From NCBI RefSeq assembly GCF_019456655.1, contig NZ_CP080332.1, forward strand, positions 124,001 through 188,000: DNA of 64,000 nt, in the 5' to 3' direction. This document shows positions 1-8,309 of the stretch, piece by piece. The stretch is from Mycolicibacterium diernhoferi. GTDB taxonomy: Bacteria > Actinomycetota > Actinomycetes > Mycobacteriales > Mycobacteriaceae. Made by a program: the position numbers and the translations under genes. The first letter of the stretch is position 1. Each line of letters starts with the position of its first letter. The notes under the pieces are model-generated. The model had not been told where the DNA came from. It did not search any database and saw only the letters and a program-made list of their open reading frames with translations.

Positions 1-145
1 CCTGAGTCATATGACCAACTTCAAATCGCGCGTCGGCGTGCGAGGTGTTGCCTCTTTGTCTCGCAGGCGAGTCTGCCAACGGGGTGTTGCCGTCAGCGCC
101 CCGAGCGTTCGTGAATCACCCGCCACTCGTTAGAGGAATCAAAGA

Positions 146-1522
146 ATGAAGCGCGGAGAAATCTCATTCTGGTTGACGCACCCCGGTGCCCCGACCGCAC
201 CGCCGACTCAGACGCTCGCGCGAGATATCGACTGCGACGTCGCCATTGTGGGTGGCGGCCTGTCCGGACTGTGGGTGGCATGGGCACTGGCGCAGGTGCG
301 GCCCGAATTGTCCGTCGCGGTCCTGGAGGCCGAGTGCCTCGGGTTCGGGGCCTCCGGCCGCAACGGCGGCTGGATGTCGGCAAAGCAGGTCGGCGTCCGT
401 CGGGCGTTGGCCCGAGGCGCCGGCGGCGCGAAGGCCGTCACCGATATGCAGGACCGGCTCGCGAGTGCCTGTAACGAAGTGGTCGACATCCTGGGTGCCG
501 ACGAAATCGATGCTCGTCGAGGTGGCTGGACCCAACTCGCCCGGTCGGCGAGTGAGCTCCGTCGTGCCGAGAACTACGTCGCCGAGTCCCGCCGGTGGGG
601 CCTGGACGAATCCTCGATTCGTATGATGTCCGCCGAGGAAACCTACGAGCGCATTCACGCGAGCGGGATCGTGGGTGCGATTCACAGTCCGCACAATTAC
701 TGCGTCGACCCGGTCAAGATGGTGTTCCGGCTGGCGTCACTGGCCATCGATGCCGGCGCAGCGGTATACACCGGCGCACGCGTGACGAACATCGAGCCGG
801 GACAACTGACGGTCGGACCGCACCGGGTCAAAGCTTCCCAGATCGTGGTGGCAACCGAGGGTTATACCGCTGCGCAACCCGGTCAGCGGCGCCGCATGCT
901 GCCGCTCAACAGCAGCATGTTGGTGACCGAGCCCCTGACCCAGGATCAGTGGGCGAGGGTGGGATGGGACCACCACGACGGGGTGTCTGCCACCGCGCAC
1001 ACGTATTTTCATAGTGAACGTACGCCCGATGGCCGGATCGCCATCGGTGGTCGCGGCAGGCCCTACCGCTTCGGGTCGCGAACCGATCGAAACGGTATGA
1101 CCGACGAGGCCACCGTGCGGTCTCTGATGCAGGTCATCGAAGATCTGTTCCCGGGGTTGGGCGCCCGGCCGGCGCACGCCTGGTGCGGTGTCATCGGGGT
1201 GACCCGTGACTGGTCGCCTTTCCTCGACTACGACTCGGCCGGACAGGTGTTGCGGATGGGTGGTTACGCGGGGCAGGGACTGACGGCAAGCTACCTGGCG
1301 GGCCTGGCCGCCGCCGACCTGCTGACGGGGCGCAAGAGCTTCCTGTCCACATCCGCCTGGGTCCGTCCGGTTCCACGACGCTGGGAGCCGGAACCGCTCC
1401 GGTGGATCGGTGCCAACGGCTTCTATCTCGCCTACTCCCTGGCCGACCGTCTGGAAGCCCTCTCCCGTTCGGACCGAACGTCGAGGATTGCACGCATCGC
1501 CGACAAGATCGCCGCCCGCTGA
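146..1522 (+). CDS. FAD-dependent amine oxidoreductase (DAO/PuuB-like)
   Basis: 458 residues. It has an N-terminal dinucleotide-binding motif GGGLSG at residues 36-41 and the conserved GASGRNGG stretch at about 68-75 that is typical of gamma-glutamylputrescine oxidase-like members of the DAO family (PF01266). Near the C-terminus GGYAGQGLTAS matches the second FAD-contact region of the family. These enzymes oxidise a primary or secondary amine with O2, giving an aldehyde, H2O2 and ammonia or amine. The ATG follows an AGAGGAATC ribosome-binding site. It is the first gene of a co-directional run with an aldehyde dehydrogenase, a DUF1330 protein and a cupin, so amine to aldehyde to acid is the likely path (inference). 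The substrate cannot be read from sequence. No glutamate-putrescine ligase is in the window, so putrescine is not established. Confidence 0.85.
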   Translation: MKRGEISFWLTHPGAPTAPPTQTLARDIDCDVAIVGGGLSGLWVAWALAQVRPELSVAVLEAECLGFGASGRNGGWMSAKQVGVRRALARGAGGAKAVTDMQDRLASACNEVVDILGADEIDARRGGWTQLARSASELRRAENYVAESRRWGLDESSIRMMSAEETYERIHASGIVGAIHSPHNYCVDPVKMVFRLASLAIDAGAAVYTGARVTNIEPGQLTVGPHRVKASQIVVATEGYTAAQPGQRRRMLPLNSSMLVTEPLTQDQWARVGWDHHDGVSATAHTYFHSERTPDGRIAIGGRGRPYRFGSRTDRNGMTDEATVRSLMQVIEDLFPGLGARPAHAWCGVIGVTRDWSPFLDYDSAGQVLRMGGYAGQGLTASYLAGLAAADLLTGRKSFLSTSAWVRPVPRRWEPEPLRWIGANGFYLAYSLADRLEALSRSDRTSRIARIADKIAAR

Positions 1523-1626
1523 CCGGACGACTGTCCGAACATCCACCACATCCCAATGCCCACAGCGCTACTGGCCAATGACCACGCTTTCGTCATCGCG
1601 GCAGTAGAGAAGGAGAAACACGAGTC

Positions 1627-2994
1627 ATGACCACCTATGCCGTCACCAACCCGGCCACCGGCGAGACCCTCAAGGGGTTCCCGGGTATCACCGACGAGGA
1701 TCTGGCCACCGCCATCGGCCAGGCCGCCTCCGCCCAGGCCGCGTGGAGTGCAAGCAGCATCGCCGAGCGCGTCGAGGTGCTGCGCAAGGTCGCCGCGATC
1801 TACGACGAACGAGCCGAAGAACTCGGCGCGATCATCAGTCGTGAGATGGGTAAGCCGATCGGATCGGCCATCGGAGAGGCCCAGTTCTCGGCGTCGATCT
1901 ACCGCTACTACGCCGACAGCGCCGAAGAATTCCTGGCCGACGAGCCGATCAAACTGCGGGGAGGTAGCGGCACCGGTGTGATTCGGCGCGCGCCACTGGG
2001 CGTCGTGCTGGGCATCATGCCGTGGAACTACCCCTATTTCATGGCGGCGCGTTGTGCGGCACCGAACCTGATGATCGGGAACACGGTCCTGCTGAAGCCG
2101 GCCCCGCAGTGCCCTGAATCCGCCGCCGCGATCGAAGCGGTGTTCAACGACGCGGGTCTCCCTTCGGGCGCGTACACCACCATCCTGGCGTCCAACGAGC
2201 AGATCGAATCGGTGATCGCCGATCCGCGCGTGCGCGGGGTCTCGCTCACCGGATCCGGACGGGCCGGCTCCGCCGTGGCGAAGCTTGCGGGAGAGCACCT
2301 GAAGAAGGTCGTGCTCGAACTCGGTGGTTCGGATCCCTTCCTGGTGCTGTCGACCGACGACATGGACTCGCTGGTGACCAAAGCTGTCGCAGCGCGTATG
2401 TACAACTCCGGGCAGGCCTGCAACGCCGCGAAGCGCTTCATCGTCGCCGACCACCTCTACGATGAGTTCCTGGAGAAGTTCGTCGCCGGGATGTCGACCT
2501 TCACGCCCGGTGATCCCTTCGATCCCGCCACCAAGCTCGGGCCCCTCTGCTCCGTCGAGGCTGCGGAACGGCTTGAAGCGCAGGTGAATCGGGCTGTCCA
2601 GGAGGGTGCGAAAGTCGAGCTCGGCGGACAGCGCGACGGAGCCTTCTTCCCGCCGACGGTATTGACCAATGTCCGACGTGACGGCAGTGCGTACGCCGAG
2701 GAGTTCTTCGGGCCGGTCGCGCAGGTGTTCCGGGCCCGCGATGAGGCCGAAGCCGTCGAACTGGCCAATGACACGGAGTTCGGACTCGGATCGTTTGTGT
2801 TCACCGATGACCCCGTCCAGGCCGAACGCGTCGCCGACCAGATCCAAGCAGGCATGGTGTACATCAACACGGTCGAGGGTGAAGGCCCCGAGGTGCCGTT
2901 CGGCGGGGTGAAGAACTCCGGCTACGGGCGGGAACTCGGCCGCCTCGGCGCCGAAGAGTTCGTCAACATGAAACTCGTCCGTACCGGCGCCTGA
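1627..2994 (+). CDS. NAD(P)-dependent aldehyde dehydrogenase (succinate-semialdehyde dehydrogenase-like)
   Basis: 455 residues, the usual length of the soluble ALDH superfamily. Visible motifs are MPWNYPYF (131-138), the general-base Glu in ELGG (Glu231), the catalytic cysteine in SGQACNAAKR (Cys265), and the C-terminal PEVPFGGVKNSGYGRELG signature. The closest family by pattern is the GabD2/SSADH-like group. It would oxidise the aldehyde made by the upstream FAD oxidoreductase. An AAGGAG site lies about 11 nt before the ATG. The 13-nt leader GAGAAGGAGAAAC before this gene recurs exactly before the next gene, which suggests matched translation in one transcript. Exact substrate unknown. Confidence 0.9.
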   Translation: MTTYAVTNPATGETLKGFPGITDEDLATAIGQAASAQAAWSASSIAERVEVLRKVAAIYDERAEELGAIISREMGKPIGSAIGEAQFSASIYRYYADSAEEFLADEPIKLRGGSGTGVIRRAPLGVVLGIMPWNYPYFMAARCAAPNLMIGNTVLLKPAPQCPESAAAIEAVFNDAGLPSGAYTTILASNEQIESVIADPRVRGVSLTGSGRAGSAVAKLAGEHLKKVVLELGGSDPFLVLSTDDMDSLVTKAVAARMYNSGQACNAAKRFIVADHLYDEFLEKFVAGMSTFTPGDPFDPATKLGPLCSVEAAERLEAQVNRAVQEGAKVELGGQRDGAFFPPTVLTNVRRDGSAYAEEFFGPVAQVFRARDEAEAVELANDTEFGLGSFVFTDDPVQAERVADQIQAGMVYINTVEGEGPEVPFGGVKNSGYGRELGRLGAEEFVNMKLVRTGA

Positions 2995-3030
2995 CCCGCC
3001 TTACCGGCACCCGAGAAGGAGAAACGGCCG

Positions 3031-3321
3031 ATGAGCCGAGCATTTGTGCTGTTCCAACTGCAGATCGATGACGCCGACGGTTACCGCGAGTACGAAGCGG
3101 CAGACCACATTGCGATGCTGAAAAAGTTCGACGGCACGTTCATCGGAGCGGATGCCGCCGCGGAAGTCCTGGAGGGGCAGTGGCCCTATCGGACGGCGCT
3201 GGTCGAGTTCCCCAGTAAGGAACTGGCGCATGCGTGGTTCGAATCCGAGGAGTACCAGGCGGTGGCCGGGCTTCGCCACCGCTCAGCCAAGTCGAATGTG
3301 GTAATTATCTCCGGGGTCTAG
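3031..3321 (+). CDS. DUF1330 family protein
   Basis: 96 residues with the dimeric ferredoxin-like (alpha+beta barrel) DUF1330 pattern: an N-terminal strand FVLFQLQIDDADGYREY, a central FIGAD, a VLEGQWP strand and a WFESEEYQAVAGLRHRSA helix. The family has no agreed reaction; members often sit in catabolic operons. It begins 36 bp after the aldehyde dehydrogenase stop and has the same GAGAAGGAGAAAC ribosome-binding leader. A role beside amine/aldehyde oxidation is inferred from position only. Confidence 0.85.
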   Translation: MSRAFVLFQLQIDDADGYREYEAADHIAMLKKFDGTFIGADAAAEVLEGQWPYRTALVEFPSKELAHAWFESEEYQAVAGLRHRSAKSNVVIISGV

Positions 3322-3466
3322 CCGTCGATCAAAGGGCGTTCTTGACGGGAGGCGATCTCGTCCAGAACCCCGGCGATGAGTCCTCTTCTTGCGCGACCAG
3401 TTCGTGATGAAACGGCCCGGCGTTCATTTCCGACCCATCGAGTTCCAAATCCCTGAAAGGATGAAC

Positions 3467-3814
3467 ATGCCTGCACTGGTCCATATCTCGGCATCCTCCG
3501 CACGCGATAAGCTCACCCCGATGGGCCCGCGCGTCGGAGCGGACGCCGGTGACCCGCAGATCCGCCAGCTCCCGGTAGAGACCGGCACCGGGGCGAAGGT
3601 CGGTATCTGGGAGTGCACCCCGGGCAGCTACAGGGTGGACGTCAAGCCGGCCAGTGAGACGTGCTACGTGATCGAGGGCAAGGCCGTCTTGGAGGACGAC
3701 GAGACGGGATCACGATTGACCATCACCGCCGGCGACTTCGTGACCATGCCGAAGGGATGGTCGGGCCGGTGGACGATCGAGGAGACTCTCCGTAAGGCCT
3801 ACACCACCTTCTGA
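3467..3814 (+). CDS. Cupin (DUF861) domain protein
   Basis: 115 residues from the chosen ATG, which has a GAAAGG site 6 nt upstream; a second ATG at 3461 and a longer in-frame extension to 3389 are less likely. A single cupin barrel is visible: WECTPGSYRVDV, SETCYVIEGKAVLEDD, TAGDFVTMPKGWSGRW. This is the (S)-ureidoglycine aminohydrolase-like/DUF861 pattern, but the usual cupin metal histidines are absent, so it may be a binding protein rather than a metalloenzyme. Proteins of this type are common next to PuuB-like oxidases. It closes the amine oxidation cluster. Confidence 0.8.
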   Translation: MPALVHISASSARDKLTPMGPRVGADAGDPQIRQLPVETGTGAKVGIWECTPGSYRVDVKPASETCYVIEGKAVLEDDETGSRLTITAGDFVTMPKGWSGRWTIEETLRKAYTTF

Positions 3815-4090
3815 ACCGGTCCAGCCGTGCGTTGACATTCCGGTATCGCACTGCACCAACGGAACACGCTGTTGGCCGGCCTGGCTTTCTCGGTCAGATC
3901 CTTAGCCTTCTTACCGACCCGCGGTGAGTTGTTCGCCTAAGGCTTTTCTCGTTTGCGACCACCGCCCAGGCCACCAACCGCGCGAGCATCGGAAAGCTGC
4001 TCAAACTTTGGAACGGCGCGCTGGCGGCCATCCACGACGAACGGACTCACTGCCCTGGGCCGGTTGTGGCCTCCCGCGTCGTAGCCCTAC

Positions 4091-4150
4091 GGTCCGGAAG
4101 TCCCGTTCGGTGGTGTGAAGAACCCACTTCATCGGCGCCTCGGCGATAAG
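4091..4150 (+). pseudogene. Relic of an aldehyde dehydrogenase C-terminus
   Basis: Codons 4091-4123 read GPEVPFGGVKN, identical to that stretch of the intact aldehyde dehydrogenase at 1627-2994, yet six codons differ at their third base only. After a small deletion the similarity resumes at a Arg-Leu-Gly block. An in-frame stop lies just upstream and there is no start. Synonymous-only divergence indicates that it descends from a once functional paralog, not from a recent copying error. Confidence 0.6.
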
Positions 4151-4167
4151 GGTTTGAATTTCAAACC
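4151..4167. promoter_or_regulatory. Palindromic operator upstream of the HxlR gene
   Basis: GGTTTGAATTTCAAACC is a perfect 8-bp inverted repeat around one central base. It ends 20 bp before the HxlR start. A CATGAT -10-like hexamer (4176-4181) ends 6 nt before the ATG, so the palindrome would cover the -35 region of a leaderless promoter. HxlR proteins bind as dimers to short palindromes, so autoregulation is the simplest reading (inference). Confidence 0.6.
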
Positions 4168-4187
4168 GACTGTGCCATGATGGGGCT

Positions 4188-4574
4188 ATGACCAGTTCCC
4201 GCCTCGCCGAACTGCCCGGACGGCCGTGCCCGATCGCCGCCGCAATCGAAGTGGTCGGTGAGCGGTGGTCGCTGCTCGTCGTGCGCGAACTCCATTTGGG
4301 CGCAAGGACATTCAACGAGATCGTGGTCGGTACCGGTGCACCCCGTGACCGCGTAGCCGCCCGGCTGAAGAGCCTGATGGAGGCCGGTGTCGTCGAGCGC
4401 GTCGAGTACCAGAGTTCGCCGCAACGCTTCGAGTACCACCTCACCCCGTCGGGCGAGGAACTCGCGCCCATTCTCACCGCACTGCTGAAGTGGGGGCTCA
4501 AACACGTCGTCGCACCCGACGACCCGGACCGGGAGGCCTACCGCAGCGCGACCGCGACCAGGGGGCAGGGGTGA
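4188..4574 (+). CDS. HxlR-family winged-helix transcriptional regulator
   Basis: 128 residues. The HxlR (PF01638) signature is clear: CPIAAAIEVVGERWSLLVVREL followed by a recognition helix region RTFNEIVVGTGAPRDRVAARLK and the wing RFEYHLTPSGEEL. These are dimeric repressors or activators that often respond to redox or aromatic signals. The cysteine near the start (Cys in RPCPI) is the position used for thiol sensing in some members. Its stop overlaps the start of the thioesterase gene (GTGA), so the two are translationally coupled. A perfect palindrome sits at the promoter. Confidence 0.9.
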   Translation: MTSSRLAELPGRPCPIAAAIEVVGERWSLLVVRELHLGARTFNEIVVGTGAPRDRVAARLKSLMEAGVVERVEYQSSPQRFEYHLTPSGEELAPILTALLKWGLKHVVAPDDPDREAYRSATATRGQG

Positions 4575-5095
4575 CTGCAGAACCCGTCACCGACAGAAGC
4601 CGGTGGGGTGAAACCCGATCCCGCACGGTCACCTGGCACGATCCCGCTCCTGGCACCGCGGTCGGACTGTCGATGCCGGGACTGGACTACCTGCGCGCGA
4701 TGCGCGACGGGGCCCTGCCGCCCCCGCCGATCGCGGCGCTCATGCAGACCGAGATCGTCGAGGCCGAACACGGCCGGGTGGTATTCACTTGCAGCCCCGA
4801 TGAATCCGTCTACAACCCGATCGGATCGGTGCACGGCGGCCTGGTCTGCACGCTGCTCGACTCGGTACTCGGTTGCGCACTGCACAGCACGCTGCCGCAG
4901 GGCAAGGGGTACACCTCGGTGGAGATCAAGGTCAACTATCTCAAAGCAGTGCGGCTGACCAGCGGTCTACTCACCGCGACCGGATCCGTCGTGAAATCGG
5001 GTGCACGGGTGGGATTTACCGAAGGATCGATCACCGACGAATACGGCGCGGTGGTGGCCACTGCCTCCAGCACGCTGCTCATCTTTGATATCTAG
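4571..5095 (+). CDS. PaaI-family hotdog thioesterase
   Basis: 174 residues from a GTG that overlaps the HxlR stop (GTGA). The hotdog fold is shown by the segment NPIGSVHGGLVCTLLDSVLG, where HGG plus the following acidic residue form the acyl-CoA binding and catalytic site of PaaI-type thioesterases, then SVEIKVNYLKAVRL and AVVATASSTLLIF. It likely hydrolyses a small or aromatic acyl-CoA. An upstream in-frame ATG at 4490 lies wholly inside the HxlR gene and is rejected. Substrate unknown. Confidence 0.85.
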   Translation: MTAEPVTDRSRWGETRSRTVTWHDPAPGTAVGLSMPGLDYLRAMRDGALPPPPIAALMQTEIVEAEHGRVVFTCSPDESVYNPIGSVHGGLVCTLLDSVLGCALHSTLPQGKGYTSVEIKVNYLKAVRLTSGLLTATGSVVKSGARVGFTEGSITDEYGAVVATASSTLLIFDI

Positions 5096-5123
5096 CGACA
5101 CTCGACAGACAGGAACGCACGGG

Positions 5124-6044
5124 ATGACCAATCCGATCCTGATCATGGGCGCCACCGGCCGGCACGGAAACACCGGTGGATACCTGGTGCGCCGGCTACG
5201 CGACCAGGGCCGCGCCGTCCGGGTGCTGGCCCGCACCCGCAGCGAGCGCACCGAGGAACTGGCCGAACTCGGCGCAGAGATCGTGCTCGGCGATCTCACC
5301 GACCGGCGCAGCCTGCTACCGGCCCTCGCCGATGTGGACCTGGCGTACTTCACCTACCCGATCGCCGCCGGGGTGGTGCCGGCCGCGGCCAACTACACCG
5401 CCGCAGTCCGGAAGGTGGGAAGATCACCGCGCACGGTGGTGATGTCGATGGGACCCGCCCACCCGAACCATCCCAGCGACCTCGGCCGGGCCCAGTGGCT
5501 GGCCGAGGAGATGATGCAGTGGGCCGGTCTCGATGTGCTGATTCTGCGCGTGACGGCGGTGTTCCACGAGAATCTGCGGGTACTGCACGCACCGACGGTG
5601 CGTGACCGCGGAATCCTGCGCAGCTCCTTCGGGGACAACCCAGTGCCCTGGATCAGCGGGCGTGACGCCGCCGAGCTCGGTTTGGTGGCTCTGCTGCATC
5701 CGGAACGGTTCGCCGACACGGTGTGCTACCCCAGCGGCAACGAGATGTTCTCCTATGCCGACATCGCCGATCTGATGACCGAAACGCTGCAGACGCCGGT
5801 GCGCTACGAGCCCGTCGACGCCGCGCAGTGGCGAGCCGACCTGATCGATCTTGCCGCCGACGGAGCTGATCCCGTGGTCAATGTGGAGATGGCCCAGCAT
5901 ATTTCGTCGGTCGGCGGGATGGTGGCCGCGCGAGGGGCGGTCGCCTCGGCCGAGCAGGCCGATGATTTGCGCCGGCTGATCGGCCGGGATCCGTTGACCC
6001 TGCGCGAGTTCCTCGCGGACAACCTGGCGGCGTTCGCGTCCTGA
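5124..6044 (+). CDS. NmrA-like NAD(P)-binding protein
   Basis: 306 residues. The N-terminus ILIMGATGRHGNTGGYLV is a Rossmann GxxGxxG variant; RVLARTRSERTEEL follows where NADP phosphate contacts are expected, then VLGDLTDRRSL and an NmrA-type C-terminal half. There is no SDR Tyr-x-x-x-Lys motif, which fits NmrA/azoreductase-type atypical SDRs that act as sensors or quinone/azo reductases. It begins 28 bp after the thioesterase stop with an AGGAA site and likely belongs to the HxlR operon. HxlR plus NmrA-type pairs often respond to electrophiles (family knowledge; not shown here). Confidence 0.8.
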   Translation: MTNPILIMGATGRHGNTGGYLVRRLRDQGRAVRVLARTRSERTEELAELGAEIVLGDLTDRRSLLPALADVDLAYFTYPIAAGVVPAAANYTAAVRKVGRSPRTVVMSMGPAHPNHPSDLGRAQWLAEEMMQWAGLDVLILRVTAVFHENLRVLHAPTVRDRGILRSSFGDNPVPWISGRDAAELGLVALLHPERFADTVCYPSGNEMFSYADIADLMTETLQTPVRYEPVDAAQWRADLIDLAADGADPVVNVEMAQHISSVGGMVAARGAVASAEQADDLRRLIGRDPLTLREFLADNLAAFAS

Positions 6045-6060
6045 CGCCGTGGCGCCGGAC

Positions 6061-6079
6061 GCGAGATCCGCGGTCTCGC
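6061..6079. terminator. Hairpin between convergent genes
   Basis: GCGAGA-TCCGCGG-TCTCGC forms a 6-bp GC-rich stem with a 7-nt loop 17 bp after the NmrA-like stop, between it and the convergent topoisomerase A gene. There is no clear U-tract, as is usual for mycobacterial terminators. Confidence 0.45.
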
Positions 6080-6141
6080 CTTCTATGGCGTTTGTTATAA
6101 CCCACGGCGAGCTGCAGCTATAACGATCGTCATAGCACGGC

Positions 6142-8289
6142 CTACTCCGCCGGGGTCACATCCACACCGGACCCTTTGATCGAGGCCTTCGCCCGGTTCT
6201 CCGCGCGCACCGCCCTCTTGCCGCGCACGTATCCGGTCGCGGAGACCGTCGCCGCCAGCAGGACATCCTCGCCCTTGACGAACGGGTGGAACCCGACGCC
6301 GGCGCCGCCGCGGCCCTTGACCGGGATGTCGGCGACGTCGGTGACCTTCCAACTCTTCTCCGACAGCGACAGGATCGCCTCGCCGTTGGCGCACGAAATC
6401 GGCAGCGCGGCAATCACTTCATCGTTCTGGTCACCGCCGCTCGCAAGCTTCACTCCGGCCACGCCGTTGCCGGCCACACCCTGCGGGTTCACCGCGGCCG
6501 GGTCGATGCGCAGGATCTTGCCGCGCCGGGTGACCAGGGCCAGGTGATAGCCCTCGGGCAGCATCCCGGAACGCAGCAGCCCGGTGATGTCCGGGGCGAC
6601 CGGGATGTCGCGGATCTTGTACGGCAGACCACCGCCGGTGGTGAACTTGATCCGGCCGTCGGTCCACACCGCCCAACCCAGGCCCGAGCTGAGCAGCTCG
6701 CCGTGGCTGTCGGAGAACACCCCCCGGTCATCAAGACGCCAGGCGGCGTTGACCTTTCGCTCACGCGCCCCATCCTCGCCGGCCCCGGCCGTCACCGGGG
6801 TCGCCTCGAAGTCCAGCACGGTGCGCCGGTCGTACTCGGGTCCCTTGAACAGTTTCGCGGTCTCCACGAGCTCCTTGTCGATCACCACCCGGCGCGCATC
6901 GGGGTTGGTCACCAGTTCGGTCAGCTCGGCATACTCGGCGTCCAGCTTCTCGGCCTCGGCCTGCAACTCGATCACGTCGAGGCGGGTCAGGCGGCGCAAC
7001 TGCAGGCTCAGCACGTAATCGGCCTGCTCGGCATCGATCTTGAACCGCTCCTGCAGGCCCCGGCGGGCGTCGTCCACGGTGTCGGACGATCGAATGATCG
7101 CGACGGCAGTATCAATGTCAAGATGGATCAGCATCAGGCCGGCCACCAGGTGCCGGCGCGCGGCGACCTTCTCCAACCGGTACTCGCTGCGGCGCAACAC
7201 CACCGAATCCCGCAGGTGCAGGAACGCGACGATCAACTCGCGGACCGACCACCAGCGCGGCACCCGGTTCTCGTCCAGGGCGACCAGGGAGGCCGCGAAC
7301 GTCGACTCCAGCGGGGTCAGCGCCAGCAGTTGGTCGCGGATCTGCTCGGCGCTGTGGCCGCGCTTGGCGGTGACCACGATCCGTAGCCCGTTGCGGCGAT
7401 CGGTCAGGTCCGACATGTCGGCCACGCCGGACATCTCCCCGGACTCCACCAGGGCCCGGATCCGTTCCTGCACAGTGTTACTGGCCACGCCGGGCGGAAG
7501 CTCGGTGACGATGCAGTTCTTGCCTTCGACGGTCACCGTGCCGCGCACGGTGAACTGGCCGCGCCCGGTGGTGATGTACTCGCGCAGGCCGCTCTCGCCG
7601 ATGACCCGGGCCCCGCAGCCCCAGTCCGGGCCCGGGATGAGCTTGACCAGGCGGTCGTCGGTCATGTTCGGGGTCTTCAGCAGGGCGCGGCAGGCCGCCA
7701 TGATCTCGCGCGGGTTGTGGGCGGGCACCTTGGTGGCCCAGCCCTCGGCGATACCCATCGCGCCGTTGCACAGCAGCACCGGCCACTGCGCCGGCAGCCA
7801 GGTCGGCTCGGTCCACTCACCGTCGAACGTCGGCACCATCGGCACCGCGTGGCTGTCGAGTTCGGCGGTCAGCGCCGCGCCGGGAGCGGACAGTCGCATC
7901 TCGGTGTAGCGGTCGGCGGCCGGGATGTCGCCCTGGATCCGCGGGAAAGCGCCCTGTCCGTCAATGACTTTCACGCGCTGGAACTCGGCGGCCATCAACG
8001 CCGCCGCGCCGTACATCGACGCGCCGCCGTGCGGATGCAGGTTGCCGGTGACCGCGGAGCACACCTTCGAGGACTTCTGCGGCTTGTTGCCGGGCAGCAG
8101 CTTCGAGTCGTGCATCTGGTACAGCAGCCGGCGCTGACCGGGCTTGAGCCCGTCGTAGGCCGACGGGATGGCGCGGTCGCTGACGCTGTACAGCGCAAAC
8201 GTCAGCTGGTATTGGTTCCAGTAGTCGTCGGCGCTCTGGTCGAGCACCAAGTCGGGGTTCTGCTCGGGAACGTCCAGGGTGGCGGTCAC
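6142..8289 (-). CDS. Type II topoisomerase subunit A (second gyrase A/ParC-like, TopoNM type)
   Basis: 715 residues from GTG. The DNA-cleaving tyrosine is Tyr128 in AADRYTEMRLS. The helix-4 region reads HPHGGASMYG at 85-94, where GyrA has HPHGDASIYD; numbering coincides with M. tuberculosis GyrA, so positions 89 and 94 are Gly instead of Asp. A breakage-reunion domain is followed by a beta-pinwheel-like C-terminal domain with only a degenerate GyrA box (VKGRGGAG near residue 670). The protein is shorter than GyrA (about 840). It lies 20 bp downstream of the B subunit on the same strand. An atypical type II topoisomerase with unusual supercoiling behaviour (TopoNM) is known from M. smegmatis; this pair probably belongs there. 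Confidence 0.88.
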   Translation of the reverse strand: MTATLDVPEQNPDLVLDQSADDYWNQYQLTFALYSVSDRAIPSAYDGLKPGQRRLLYQMHDSKLLPGNKPQKSSKVCSAVTGNLHPHGGASMYGAAALMAAEFQRVKVIDGQGAFPRIQGDIPAADRYTEMRLSAPGAALTAELDSHAVPMVPTFDGEWTEPTWLPAQWPVLLCNGAMGIAEGWATKVPAHNPREIMAACRALLKTPNMTDDRLVKLIPGPDWGCGARVIGESGLREYITTGRGQFTVRGTVTVEGKNCIVTELPPGVASNTVQERIRALVESGEMSGVADMSDLTDRRNGLRIVVTAKRGHSAEQIRDQLLALTPLESTFAASLVALDENRVPRWWSVRELIVAFLHLRDSVVLRRSEYRLEKVAARRHLVAGLMLIHLDIDTAVAIIRSSDTVDDARRGLQERFKIDAEQADYVLSLQLRRLTRLDVIELQAEAEKLDAEYAELTELVTNPDARRVVIDKELVETAKLFKGPEYDRRTVLDFEATPVTAGAGEDGARERKVNAAWRLDDRGVFSDSHGELLSSGLGWAVWTDGRIKFTTGGGLPYKIRDIPVAPDITGLLRSGMLPEGYHLALVTRRGKILRIDPAAVNPQGVAGNGVAGVKLASGGDQNDEVIAALPISCANGEAILSLSEKSWKVTDVADIPVKGRGGAGVGFHPFVKGEDVLLAATVSATGYVRGKRAVRAENRAKASIKGSGVDVTPAE

Positions 8290-8309
8290 AGTCTTCTACC
8301 TACGATCTC

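Larger units (their letters stand above)
3815..4187. other. 373-bp intergenic region with decayed coding sequence and HxlR promoter
   Basis: No intact gene. The right half holds a decayed aldehyde dehydrogenase tail (4091-4150) and a perfect palindrome (4151-4167) just before the HxlR start. At about 3949-4045 one frame reads as plausible protein (FATTAQATNRASIGKLL and onward), but it has no start or recognisable domain, so it may be another relic. Nothing else was recognised. Confidence 0.6.

Noticed and set aside
1..145. Gene end or element before the first oxidoreductase
   Set aside because: Only a small palindrome GTCATATGAC (6-15), CTCGC-AG-GCGAG (60-71) and a 9-bp direct repeat GGTGTTGCC (44-52 and 83-91) were seen; nothing supports a gene.
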